Source: Trebouxia sp. TZW2008 (lineage: Eukaryota > Chlorophyta > Trebouxiophyceae > Trebouxiales > Trebouxiaceae). From it: DNA of 64,000 bases. Position 1 is the first letter of the stretch; each line of letters begins with the position of its first letter. Shown here piece after piece: positions 1 to 9,668 of this stretch. A program made the translations under genes and the position numbers. Below the pieces are notes generated by a model. The model was not told where the DNA came from. It did no database searches and was given only the letters and a program-made list of their open reading frames with translations. The stretch spans positions 45,143 through 109,142 of the forward strand of contig BDIU01000276.1 of the NCBI GenBank assembly GCA_002118135.1, in the 5' to 3' direction.

Positions 1-3000
1 GACATAACACCCTGCACGCAGCATAGCATAGGGGGTTGGTGAACTGAGTTTTGACTTTGGGAATTGGACAGCTGGGACGTGTCATGCAGGTGAATTTCAA
101 GAAGGGGCAGCATGTTCAAAGGTCGGGATTTTACCTTGAGCAAGGGGCATTGTTGGCATCAGACATCAAAGTCAAGTGTGGCCTCGTCAGCATAGGACAT
201 CAACAAACGACAGAAGCATGATCATTGCACCACATCAAAGCCCCCAGTGTGGGTGACAATGGCCAAAGAGATGTTAGCCTCCTGGCTTTGCCCATTATGG
301 CTGCGTTGGGTCCGGCAGAAGAAGATTTGGGGAAAGCAGTAGGCCCCAGACTGTTTTTGGCCATTCGCATGGTTTGCACACCACATGCCAACAATGATGC
401 TGTTGTGCATGACAATGAGCAGGCTTTTGAGACACTGGCGTTATACGGCAAGCAACTTTCAGGTAGGGGCACACCACAGCAAAGCCAAACAGTGATGCCG
501 GTGTAGGTGACAAGGCCAGAGAGATATTGGATTCCTGCCGTTGCAAAGCAGGCCTGTCTGGACAAGAAGGGAGGGTCATGGGGAGGGGGGCCCCTGAGCT
601 GAAATCGGATTGAGGCATTGATGACATTCCACATCAAAGCCCACAGTGATGCCGGTGTGGGTGACACTGATCAGAGAGGTATTGGCCTATTGCCATTGCT
701 CGTCATGGCTGCAGCTGGTCAGCCCAAAAGATCTTGGGGTTTTGGGGGGGGGAGGGTTGCAGGGGGGGCTTTGGATGCAAGGACGCAGATGCTAGACCGA
801 GATCAGATGGAGTCATTGAAGCATACCACATCAAAGCCCACAGTGATGCCAGTGTGAGTGACAATGGCCAGAGAGATGTTAGCCTCCTGTCTCTGCTCAT
901 CATGACTGCATTTGGTCAGCCGGAAGAACTGGTTGACCTCAAAGAAGTGCTTCTCAAGCTGTCTGAGGACGTACACAATCAGATTCTGCTTGCCAACCGC
1001 ATCTGGTCCAAACATCTGCACACATGCAGTCAACAGTCACAGCTGCGCTGACTCTAACGATAGACAGCTGTCCACAGAAGAAGAGCTGTCTGAAGGAGAA
1101 GAAGTGGTTCTCAAGCTGCCTGAGCAGGTACACAGTCAGATTTTGCTTGCCAATTGTCAGAAGGGTAATATCTGGTCCAAACATTTGCACGCCATACAGT
1201 CAGGTTCAGCATGGCATTGCTGCTCTCAGCGCAGCAATCCTTGACAAATGGACAGCCCGGGAGCGGTCTGCAAGCCACAGCAATATATCACCCAAAATCA
1301 GCCTGAAAAAGAAACTCAAGACACAGCGCTCACTCAGGAATGGGTCAGCTCTGGGAACAGTGCTCAGGACACAACAAACAATCAGCAAACAGGCAGCCTA
1401 GGATTGCTGCTGTAAACGCAACTGATCAACTTGCGCCCTGACAATGTAGTTCATCAACTTTTGGCCGCTATGGTCGCAAAAACCCTACCAAAAATCTACA
1501 ATTTTACTTTTTATTAAGGGTGAAACTCACAACTTGTGACTGTTGCTGTGGCTGCAGCAGTAACCAATCAGAGGGTGAGAGGAAGGGATGACATGCACAC
1601 CTGTATTTGGACAGAAGCTGCTTGGTAGGGATGCCGCTGGGTGATGCTTAGTTTTTTCTGAGTCAGTCCATCACCAAGTGATGTTGACTTGTTGTATGTG
1701 AAATTTGGGGAGTGCTGTTGCTTTACCTATATTTGGACTTGGGCTGCTCGGCAGGGATGCCATTGGGTGATGTCTAGATCTCACTGAGTCAGTGCATCAC
1801 TGAGTGATGTTGAGTTGTCTTATGTGCAGTTTGTTGAGTGTTATTGCCTTACCTGTGTTTGGACTTGGGCTGCTCAGTACTGGTGCCACTGCATGAGTTC
1901 TCACTGAGTCAGTCTGTGATTGAGTGATGTTGAGTTGTTGTAGGTGAAGTTTGGGGGGAGTGCCATCGCTTCTCCTGTATTTGGACTTGGGCTGCTGGGT
2001 AGGGGTGCCTTGGGTGATGTCTTGTCACTCCATCATTGAGTGATGCTTTGTGAGATCATGTGAAGTCTGATCAGTGTGAGGAGTCAATTACTGCATTACC
2101 TGTATGTGGACTTGGGCTGCTCGGTAGGGGTGCCATTGGGTGATGTACTGCGCCAGCTGCACATTGTGAATGATGTGTGTCTCCAGCTGCGGGAGCTCCC
2201 TCTGCACAACACAGCAACCCAGATACCTTGCACAAGTTTTGAAAGGCCAACTTGAGCACAAGCTGTGTCTCAAACAATTGCTGGTAGCTGTAATTTTGCA
2301 GGCACTACATGATTGCAGGAACAACAAGATGCAAATGAGCATTAGACAACATCATGTGCCTTGAGACTGTCACAAAACTTTGGAGGCATGAGGGAAGGGG
2401 CGCAGCTGTCAAGAGCAAGTAGAATGGTTTTCAAATATTCGCATACTGGACACGATTACATTCTTGCTGTAAGCCAATGCAAGCAATTAGGAATCAATCC
2501 GCGCATTCTGACTGCAGTGGTACTTTTGAGGTTGGAAAAGTTGTTGTAGACGTTCTTCCTGGTACACAGTATTGTCATACAAACACAGAATATGGTCAGA
2601 ACAGATTGCTGGCAACCAGTGCAGTCGTTACAAAAGAGAAGTCACTGTACCTGAATGCCAGATTCAGAAAAAACAGGGTCATCACTAGTAGGAAACCATC
2701 TCAACCTCATCACTTCCGGAAGCAAGGAACTGCTGTTGATGGAAACCTCTAGCATGGCATGCAAATGGTCATACTGCTCGTAGCCCACTTCCACCTGCTG
2801 CGCTATGCATGCTGGGCAGCCTGTCAGGTTCTCCTTCAAATGCATTGGAAAGTACTGCACCATGCAGACGGTCTCGCACAGCCGCGCTGAGTTCTCATCT
2901 GCATTGCAGCCAAAAGGAAAATGGTTCATCGGTATGATGTGCTTGCTTACTAGTAAGGCTTTATCAATTTGCTGAATGCATGCGGAGCGTACATTCACCT

Positions 3001-4678
3001 GCTGCGCTATGCACGCTGAGAAGTCTGTCAGGTTCTCTTTCAAATGTGCTGGGAACTGCTGCACCATGCAGACGGTCTCGCACAGCTGAGATGAATTCTC
3101 GTCTGCATTGCAGCCAAAGTCAGAATGATTCATCATGATCATGTACATGCTTGCTAGTTCCTTGATTCTGCTGAGTGCATATATGTGCCTGCTGTGCTAT
3201 GCACGCTGAGCAACCTGTGAGGTTCGCCTTCAAATGCACTGGGAAGTACTGCACCATGCAGACAGTCTTGCACAGTTGAGCTGAGATCTCATCTGCATTG
3301 CAGCCAAGGCTTAGGTTTGCAAGGAGGTGGGCTGAAAACGCCTTCACTGTACCAGAAGATGTATGCACCTTGACAGCAGTGGCAACAGGTTAAACCAGAA
3401 AGTTGTGAAGAGTTGATGCACTAGCAGTGAGAGCGGCACAGTGTTGCGATGTTGAGTTGCAGCAGGTCAAAGCTGTCGGGCATGGACGTTTTAGCTGTGC
3501 AGTGAGAGCAGCAAAGCCATGCATCTTATAAGTCACAGCAAGTCAAAGCTGGGAGTAGAACGTACACAGATGTGCAGTGTGATTAGCACAGCTTTTCACC
3601 CTTGAAATGCAGCAAGTCTTCAAAGCTGTGAGGCGGTAATGCACTAGCTGCACAGTGAGAGCAACACAGTGACTCGCCCTTGAGGCACAGCAAGTCACAA
3701 AGCTGTGATTGATTGATGCACTGCAAACTGCACAATATGGTTGCGCACAGCTGTGCGGTGACAACAGCATAGTGTATTACCTTTCAGACGCAGCAACTCC
3801 CCAAAGCTGTAAGTCGTTGATGCGCTATGAGTGACCAGAAACCCTCTGCCCTTGTACTCAAAAAGCGGGCAATGCGTTTCCAGTACTGCTGCTTGGACGT
3901 CTATCAGTCCTTGCTTCAGCGGCAGCAAGCCTTTGCCTGTCACCCTGTGAGCCAACAGACATTGTACGTGGTCAGAGTGAAGTGAATCGTGTCAAATGGG
4001 GTGTGAACAGGCATCTTTGGTACTTTTGACAGCAGTGCTGCTGAATGCATGTTACACGGAACACAGCAGCAAGCCTCTGGCGTAGATGAGTCATGCATTG
4101 GCATTGTATCTGATCAGAGTTGCTTAAGGGATGTCAGATGTGTTGTCAGCAGGCCTGGGCAGTCATGGCCATAACAAGGTTGCTCAAAGGGTGTAACATG
4201 GACCACAGCATCAAGACAGGCATTGGCATGCTGAAGCGGTTTGAGGTGTACCTATAGGCTCTAGTGTACAGCAATGTTAACTGGTTTTCTGGGAGTAGGG
4301 AGCTGGGAATCAGGTCACTTGCTCGCTTGTAGTCAGACAACCAGGGAGACTTGTCCAGGGCCTTAGCTTGGCTGCGTTCCACCGCACTATCTATTTCTGC
4401 GATCGAGGTTGGACTGACAAGCGTACCACTGGCCTGCATCAGTTTGCCACTCTACTGGGAAATCGAGACCGAGACTGATGGCACTGCTTGCGGGTAGGCG
4501 AAGCGAACGAACATGCGTCGCCACTCTCACTCACCTCTGCGGATAGATTATCGCTCTGTACCGGCAGTACAGTAAATGCAACGAAGACCGCGGCAAGCAG
4601 GATGTAAGTGCGACGGGCTCCTTGACTTGCACAGTAGCTGCTAGTCGTACGAGTAGCCGGACGGTCTGCACGTATCAT
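1..4678 (-). CDS. Unrecognised multi-exon protein with N-terminal signal/anchor (3' end outside window)
   Basis: Six exons join in phase on the minus strand: 4535-4678, 4252-4433, 3781-3944, 2651-2898, 2100-2201 and 827-1015. Each is bounded by GT-AG sites and the reading frame stays open throughout. The first exon starts at an ATG (4676-4678) and encodes an Arg-rich leader, then a hydrophobic stretch (YILLAAVFVAFTVLPV, about residues 25-40), so a secreted or single-anchor membrane protein is likely. Later parts include SPWLSDYKRASDLIP, THSASTTYSFGELL, a Cys-containing segment (CETVCMVQYFP) and QLEKHFFEVNQFFRL. I do not recognise the family. Its clean splicing and near-complete lack of stops argue that it is a real conserved gene. 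The gene continues past the left edge; a possible donor lies near 135. Its introns hold many decayed copies of its own exon ends, listed separately. Confidence 0.6.
235..700 (-). repeat. Decayed copies of the 3' end of exon 827-1015
   Basis: Segments near 235-330, 490-560 and 630-720 repeat the end of the exon at 827-1015, including the words for ISLAIVTHTGITVGFD and the following donor region. They carry stops, indels and altered donor sites. They lie downstream of the true exon in transcription order, as expected for tandem duplication of an exon edge plus flanking intron. Confidence 0.7.
1065..1190 (-). repeat. Decayed copy of the 5' end of exon 827-1015
   Basis: On the minus strand this segment reads QMFGPD, then a short insertion, then GKQNLTVYLLRQLENHFF. 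It is clearly a copy of the start of the neighbouring exon (QMFGPDAVGKQNLIVYVLRQ, the Q coming from the acceptor cag) with its acceptor side retained. It then loses similarity and meets a stop. Confidence 0.75.
1600..2030 (-). repeat. About 120-bp tandem array: four copies of the 3' end of exon 2100-2201
   Basis: Units near 1605-1660, 1728-1780, 1845-1890 and 1966-2015 each contain a version of the exon end (minus strand: GGCACCCCTACCGAGCAGC, then the word before the donor) followed by a more or less intact GT donor. The intervening bases (a tgagtgatgttgagttg-like tract) also repeat, so the duplicated unit is exon edge plus intron. Confidence 0.8.
2985..3310 (-). repeat. Two copies of the 5' half of exon 2651-2898, about 190-bp period
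   Basis: Segments around 2990-3115 and 3195-3305 repeat the exon start (acceptor TGCAATGCAG, then LCETVCMVQxFPxHLKxNL and SACIAQQ). They retain open frames and acceptor-like sites over the repeated part. The true exon is identified because only it closes the phase with both neighbours and continues into unique coding sequence. Confidence 0.75.
3420..3720 (-). repeat. About 90-bp array: copies of the 3' end of exon 3781-3944
   Basis: Four segments (about 3425-3480, 3500-3545, 3575-3645, 3655-3715) share the pattern dinucleotide-CAGCAAGTC-AAAGCTGTG with the end of the exon at 3781-3944 (THSASTTYSFGELLRLK). They are progressively degenerate and lie just downstream of the exon in transcription order. 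Confidence 0.7.
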
Positions 4679-5488
4679 CGACAGCCGCGCCTGCCTTCGC
4701 GAGGTGCGCTTGTATTGCACGAGGCACTGCTTGGACTTGTCCACTTGTGAGTTAGAGTGCTGAGACGTGAACGAGAGCAGATGTCGATCACAGCAGGTGC
4801 GTAGCAGACTCGTTCCAGCCCGCCTGTGCTGCACCTGGCCGGATACACTTGGCAACGACCAGGTTTTTGATCTCGTTTCCTACTATCCATACGAAAGAGG
4901 GTGGCTGATCGAATTAGCGCTTAGATTAGCGCTTAGGCAAGCAAAGTGCCAAGCTCGGAGGGTTGAGTAATGTGTTAGTAAGTTACGACGCGTTGCTACC
5001 CAATTTGCTGCACAGATTGCTGTCCAAGATTGCTGCTCTTGTGCAATGCAGTATGAGCAGTGTCTGAAAGGAGCAAAAATTGCGCTCGCACATACGGATT
5101 TGACTCGCAACGTGTAACACAAGTAGTTGCAGCTTCGCTCATGTAGACATTGATTTTGATTGTGGAGACGTTCACGTGCACAAACGTGAACGTCGCCCAA
5201 ACGAGACTTTCAGCACTTCATAACATGATACTGCTGCTTTGCTGATCTCTTTGTCAAAAGGCATGCTAAAATTCGTGTGAAGCGAGATACGCTTACTTTA
5301 GTAAGCTGCATGTCATGATGGTTTCGGAGCAACACATGTCGCAGTTCGATCGACACAAACAATAGCTTTCCAACTTGCGCTTTGGTCAGCAGCCCTGCAT
5401 CCTCCTCAATCTATGCTTCATGGGACTGACAAGCTAACATTTGCAGCTGTGAGCTTGCTGCACTTCTGACCACGAGGTCTCGCGTGAC
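4679..5488. promoter_or_regulatory. Shared 5' region of two divergent genes
   Basis: This 810-bp stretch separates the minus-strand gene starting at 4678 from the plus-strand RNase H-like gene starting at 5489. No coding segment is supported. It contains the near-perfect inverted repeat at 5167-5194. Upstream in-frame ATG codons of the minus gene exist (for example 4855), so part of the interval may be 5' coding or UTR. Confidence 0.4.
5167..5194. promoter_or_regulatory. 11-bp perfect inverted repeat with CACGTG core
   Basis: GACGTTCACGT (5167-5177) and its exact reverse complement (5184-5194) flank a 6-base loop. The left arm and loop contain CACGTG, the G-box core bound by bZIP and bHLH factors in plants. 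It lies between two divergent genes. A cruciform, transcript hairpin or dimer-binding site are all possible. Confidence 0.45.
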
Positions 5489-6829
5489 ATGGGCTACTAC
5501 GACGAGCTTGACGACAATTACACTTATCTGCTGGTACGCTGCTGACATGACTGCAGTTGGCAATCCCTTGAGGCTCAGTACCGCCGCCCACATTTGTCCT
5601 GCTGACACATGCAGACGTTCGACGGTGCCTCTTGTGAGTACCGTAACGGGAGTGCCGCTGGTGCCGGAGCTGTGCTGTGGGAGTCGTCAAACGCGACATA
5701 CCGCGACTGGGACGAGGTCTCTACCGCTCTACAGAAATGCGCATCACGCAGCCGGCTGCGAAATGTGGTGTGACAGTCACCTTCGTATTGCTAGACAGGT
5801 TGACGTTGCACCAGCGTGTTATACAGGTTGCCTCTGTTTCCACCTTCTTGGGCAGTGTTTCCAGCAAACAGGCTGAACATGCTGCTCTGATATACGGCCT
5901 TGAGATACGTCACAGGCTTAGGTATAGCTTTGGTACTGTTGTGTCTGAAACGGCACATCTGAGCCTTCAATAAGCATCGATTGCAGTCATTCTGTTGCAA
6001 GGTGAAAGCAATTGCATCTGCTGTTTTTGCAATTGCATCTGCTGTTTTTGCAATTGCAGACGGCTTGTGATGCTGGGGCACGCCAAATTCAAGCTCAAGG
6101 CGACTCTGAGCTTGTTGTTCAGCAGTTGTGATTGATTCTGGTTTGCATGAATGGACAGATCAGAGGCAGTGTCATGTCAACACAAGCATCACACTTCACA
6201 CTTGCTGCATCTAGAGTGTTCCCTGATGCAGACCATGTTCATGACTTCTGCAATTCATGGGTTTGACAGCAATTTGGGCTTGGACACTGCTTTGTTGGCA
6301 TCTGGAGAGATTATAGCAGCATAACCCCAAGGTGAGCAATTGCATTGTTTTGCAGATCCTTGGAAATTACAATGTCAGGTCACCGAGACTGCGGCCTCTG
6401 TACGAGAGGGCGTGCGACATTGTCCGTCAGCATCAATCATGTTCACAGGTAGAAACTGGCTTTAAACTGGCATTAGCAAAATGTAACTTCACTTTAGAGT
6501 CAAGCATGGATACAGAAGCCAGCCATATACCAACCGTAGCCTACTGATGGTTTGTCTGTTCGTTCATCTGCATGGGTGACCGTCGTCATATGACTGTCTG
6601 ACAGCTGCAACCCAAATCACATGCACTGGCTCTTGTGTGCCGACTCCTTTGTGCCCACATAGGCCTGTCCAACATGGTGGCTAAGTATGCTTGTGACTAA
6701 TGCAGAGAAGACAATCAGGCTGCAGACGCCTTGGCCAACCGCGCAATAGACTGTGAACCTTGGCAAGGCTTACCAGCAGAGGTCTGCGCACATGTCACAT
6801 CGCTGCTCACCATGCATTTGTGCAACTGA
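5489..6829 (+). CDS. RNase H-like (plant RVT_3-type) protein, probably decaying
   Basis: Exon pieces in order match an RNase HI-type fold. 5489-5533 (MGYYDELDDNYTYLL) splices to 5615 onward, giving TFDGAS and then AGAGAVLWE, the family's first-Asp motif and GAGAVL strand. About 5818-5925 gives STFLGS and EHAALIYGLE, with the helix-A glutamate. About 6256-6320 gives LGLDTALLASGEIIAA. 6356-6448 gives GNYNVRSPRLRPLYERA. 6707-6829 gives EDNQAADALANRAID, with the C-terminal Asp motif. RNase H cleaves RNA in RNA:DNA hybrids. Problems: where the family has GDSE, this copy has SGE, so an active-site Asp is lost; an in-frame stop follows at about 6324; and the last join does not close phase. It may be a pseudogene, or I may have misplaced two junctions. 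Confidence 0.55.
6007..6058. repeat. 21-bp tandem repeat
   Basis: Two full units of GCAATTGCATCTGCTGTTTTT and a partial third lie in an intron of the RNase H-like gene. Each unit contains the palindrome GCAATTGC. Confidence 0.85.
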
Positions 6830-8416
6830 TCGTTGTTGCACAGGTCATGCTTTTTGCACAGCTCAAAACATTGTATATCACGCACAGCATGCAATTGTGC
6901 AGCTGCATTTCAGGCTGCATTTGTTGATTGGGGGGAGACTTCACTTGTTCATCGCAGAGAGCAATGGGCAAGTGCTTGTCAGCACAATTAATTTTGTACA
7001 TTTCATCATCTGTGCTAGCATGAGCACAGCTGATGGCTTGTGCAAGAGCAAAATCATCTGTCTGCGGCGTATTTTGACTTGAGACGTTGACTTCACTTGA
7101 TTTACTTAAATTCTTGATTTGACTTGATATATTGGTTTGACTAAATTTGCTTGAACTACTTGAATTACTTGATGTTACTTGATTGACTTGGTTCTATTTG
7201 ATTTGTTTTAATTTATTTGTGCCAAATATTGTGTCATGCTTGGTGCAGGGGGACATGTTGGCTGACTTCAGATATGAGTTGCCGCTGCAGTCAAGTCTAT
7301 CAAGAATCAAAGCAAAAGTCTGTGCTATTCAGCGTTACACGTTTGCCACAAATAGCCCAGGGTTGCTGCTGTGGGGGCAAAAACAGCGTTCATTTACTTT
7401 CTGAGTGCAATTATCTTGAGCAGAAGACGATTGGGCAACAACAACGCTGTCAAAAAGAAGGCAAAAGTCAATACGATTCAGCGTTATGCAGTTGCCACAA
7501 GCAGCCCACGGTTGCTGCTGTGCGGGCAACGACAGCGCTCATTTACTTTCTGACTGAAAGTTTCTTGGGCAGAAGACATTTTGACGACAACAGTTTCACG
7601 AGTTGAGGACAGTTGTGATTGCAAGCTGCAGGATAGGTCGTGCTGAAGGTCATGTTGCTGGGTGTTGATCGGTGCTGATTTTCAAACCTGTCTGGCGCTC
7701 TAGCAATCTCTGTATTTGACACTGAGGCTTTTTTTGATGCCATTTGCTAAGCAATTGTTTTGTGATTTAGTGTCTTGCAGTTCAGCATTGTAGATTGTAC
7801 TCAGCTTGTACAGTGTTGTATTGCCTTGCCAGCTGACCATCTCCCTTTTCGTGATTTGAGCAAATGCCAGAGAGTGTATGCAACATTGGTCTGCCAGTTT
7901 CCCGGGTTGCATCTTGAGACAGAGGCTCCTGTTTTGACGCCTAGCAGCGTACACATTTCTGTTTCAGGATTGACTTCTTCTTTGTTTGCAAGCATGGTGA
8001 GTCTTGCTGAGCTTGTGTAAAGCGTGCTGTAGCTTTTGCTCGGTACTACTCGTGGCAAAGGCACATTGGCTATCATGTTTCAGGCTGCTGCAACACTGTC
8101 CACACAACAGGTTTTAAGTTGGAACTTTCACTTGTCCAGATCGGTATTGGTGCTAGACTGTGTAGGACAACACCACGTCTGACATTCTAATGCCTGTTCC
8201 TGTGCTGTCAGTGCTGCTAGATTTACCTTGTACACATCTTACCTGACACAAGTTGTACCCAGAAGATCAACCGTCAGTGGTACCTCACAATTTCATCGTC
8301 AGCAGTATCCGTGTTGCTTGAACGTGCTGCACCTCTCGGCACGTCGCCATAGTTCATCTGACTTGCTGAGCAACAGCGCCCCCGTAGTCGTCGGCCCAGC
8401 AGTGCCGTCTTCCCGA
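6830..8416. other. Intergenic stretch without supported gene
   Basis: About 1.6 kb between two plus-strand genes. It contains a thymine-rich ACTTGA-repetitive tract near 7080-7200, the direct duplication at 7312-7579, and a segment near 7918-7960 that recurs near 11009-11045. Short ORFs in both strands lack family similarity or splice support. I see no RNA gene. Confidence 0.5.
7312..7579. repeat. Direct duplication of about 119 bp, 149-bp offset
   Basis: 7312-7430 and 7461-7579 align over their length, sharing GCAAAAGTC at the start, ATTCAGCGTTA, GGTTGCTGCTGTG, GCTCATTTACTTTCTGA and AGAAGAC at the end. Both copies have similar divergence, and the reading frames are broken by stops. The style matches the exon-edge arrays, but no parent exon was found nearby. 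Confidence 0.8.
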
Positions 8417-9668
8417 ATGGGATCGGCAGGCAACTTAAGCCGTGAATGCTTCCTGCCGCTCAGCAGACACCGTCAGAGTCAGTGCCGAGCTGCAGGCAGG
8501 CCTCTTCGCCTCGTGAGGCTTACTATTGGCCGGCCTGATGCAACGTGCAAGGCGCGCCCGAGATCTGCATATGCCAAGTCTGCGGCGCAAAACGACTGCC
8601 AAAGAAAGGGCATGAACACCAGACTTCTCAGAGGTCAGGACATCTGTCACGGTTGCGGCAGCAGCATCTTGACACAAAGCTTCTGTAGCCCGGCAGCTGT
8701 TTTGTGCAGATTCAACGCTAAACAAAGCGCATTCAGCGATTGTCCTCAGCATCAGTCAGGCAGAATCTTCACAACAGCCAGGACCAGACATCAGTGCGCT
8801 AAATAAACAGCTGCAACAGCAGTGGGACCACGCAGCCAACTTGCACCTGGGCAACATTGCCATCAGCAAATTTGCCGATAGAAAAGTGGCATGGACATGT
8901 GATCAATGTCCAGATGGGCATCCCCACAAATGGACGGCAACTGTCAATAGCAGGAGCAACGGTGCAGGCTGTCCCCAATGCAAAGGCGGAAAGCTATGCA
9001 AGCACAACTCACTTGCTGCTGTGGCACCTGCATCTGCTGCCTACTGGGACATTCAGAAAAACGGTTGCACTGCTGACATGATACTGGCTAACAGCTCTGC
9101 ACCAGCACATTGGCACTGCAGCAATTGCAAGCATGACTGGATTACACGGCCAAACAGAAAAGCTCAGAGACACAGCAGGTGCCCAAACTGCACTTCAGGC
9201 AACCGTAGAACCAACCAAAAGCATCCAACCTTTGTGCAAAGTCAGCATCCTCTCTTGGCAGAGCAGTGGGATCATGAACGCAATGCTGCTGATGGGCTAT
9301 ATCCTGATAGCGTAACCTTAGGAAGCCAGAAAAGAGTGCACTGGTTTTGCCACAAGTGCTGTGTGGGCGAACCACATCGTTGGACAGCAATGCCTTCAAG
9401 CAGGATTGGTCGATCAGCAGGGTGCCCATTCTGTGCCAGCAGAGCTGTTTGCAAATGCAATAGTCTGCAAACAGTTTTCCCTTCCATAGCTGCAGAATGG
9501 AACCATGATCTCAATCTCGGCACACCTGATGACTACACAGCTAGGTGTAATAAGCTAGTTTGGTGGACGAGCAAGGACAGGGGCAGTTGGCAACAAAAAA
9601 TCCACTCACGCAGCGAGGGGATTCTTCTTGCGGAAAAGCGCAGACAATATGTTCAAGACAAACTCTGA
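8417..9668 (+). CDS. Four-repeat zinc-ribbon (treble-clef, DUF4379-like) protein with Arg-rich leader
   Basis: Exons 8417-8633 and 8710-9668 join in phase (acceptor ttttgtgcag) to give 391 aa. The N-terminal ~75 residues are rich in Arg/Ser/Ala and poor in acidic residues, like a mitochondrial or plastid transit peptide. The rest is four units of the pattern W-D-x4-N ... W-x-C-x2-C ... H-x-W ... C-P-x-C: unit 1 has WTCDQC and CPQC, unit 2 WHCSNC and CPNC, unit 3 WFCHKC and CPFC. Unit 4 keeps the tryptophans (VWWTSKDRGSW) but has lost all metal-binding cysteines. This repeat family is known from green algae, bacteria and large DNA viruses and is presumed to bind nucleic acid or act beside nuclease domains; no nuclease domain is present here. 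The Met at 8417 is chosen because it is the first ATG in the open frame; upstream only TTG is available. Confidence 0.75.

Noticed and set aside
225..1244. Plus-strand open frames with repeated HIKAHSDA-like words, suggesting a repeat protein
   Set aside because: The same DNA read on the minus strand gives one phase-closed exon (827-1015) continuing a gene, with decayed copies beside it; the plus frames are antisense shadows.
1600..2030. Regularly spaced repeats resembling a CRISPR-like array
   Set aside because: Units contain a neighbouring exon's coding end and splice donor, spacers also repeat, and the surrounding genes are eukaryotic and intron-rich.
8228..8416. Longer N-terminus for the zinc-ribbon protein
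   Set aside because: The upstream frame has no ATG, only a TTG; the first ATG at 8417 gives a plausible leader.
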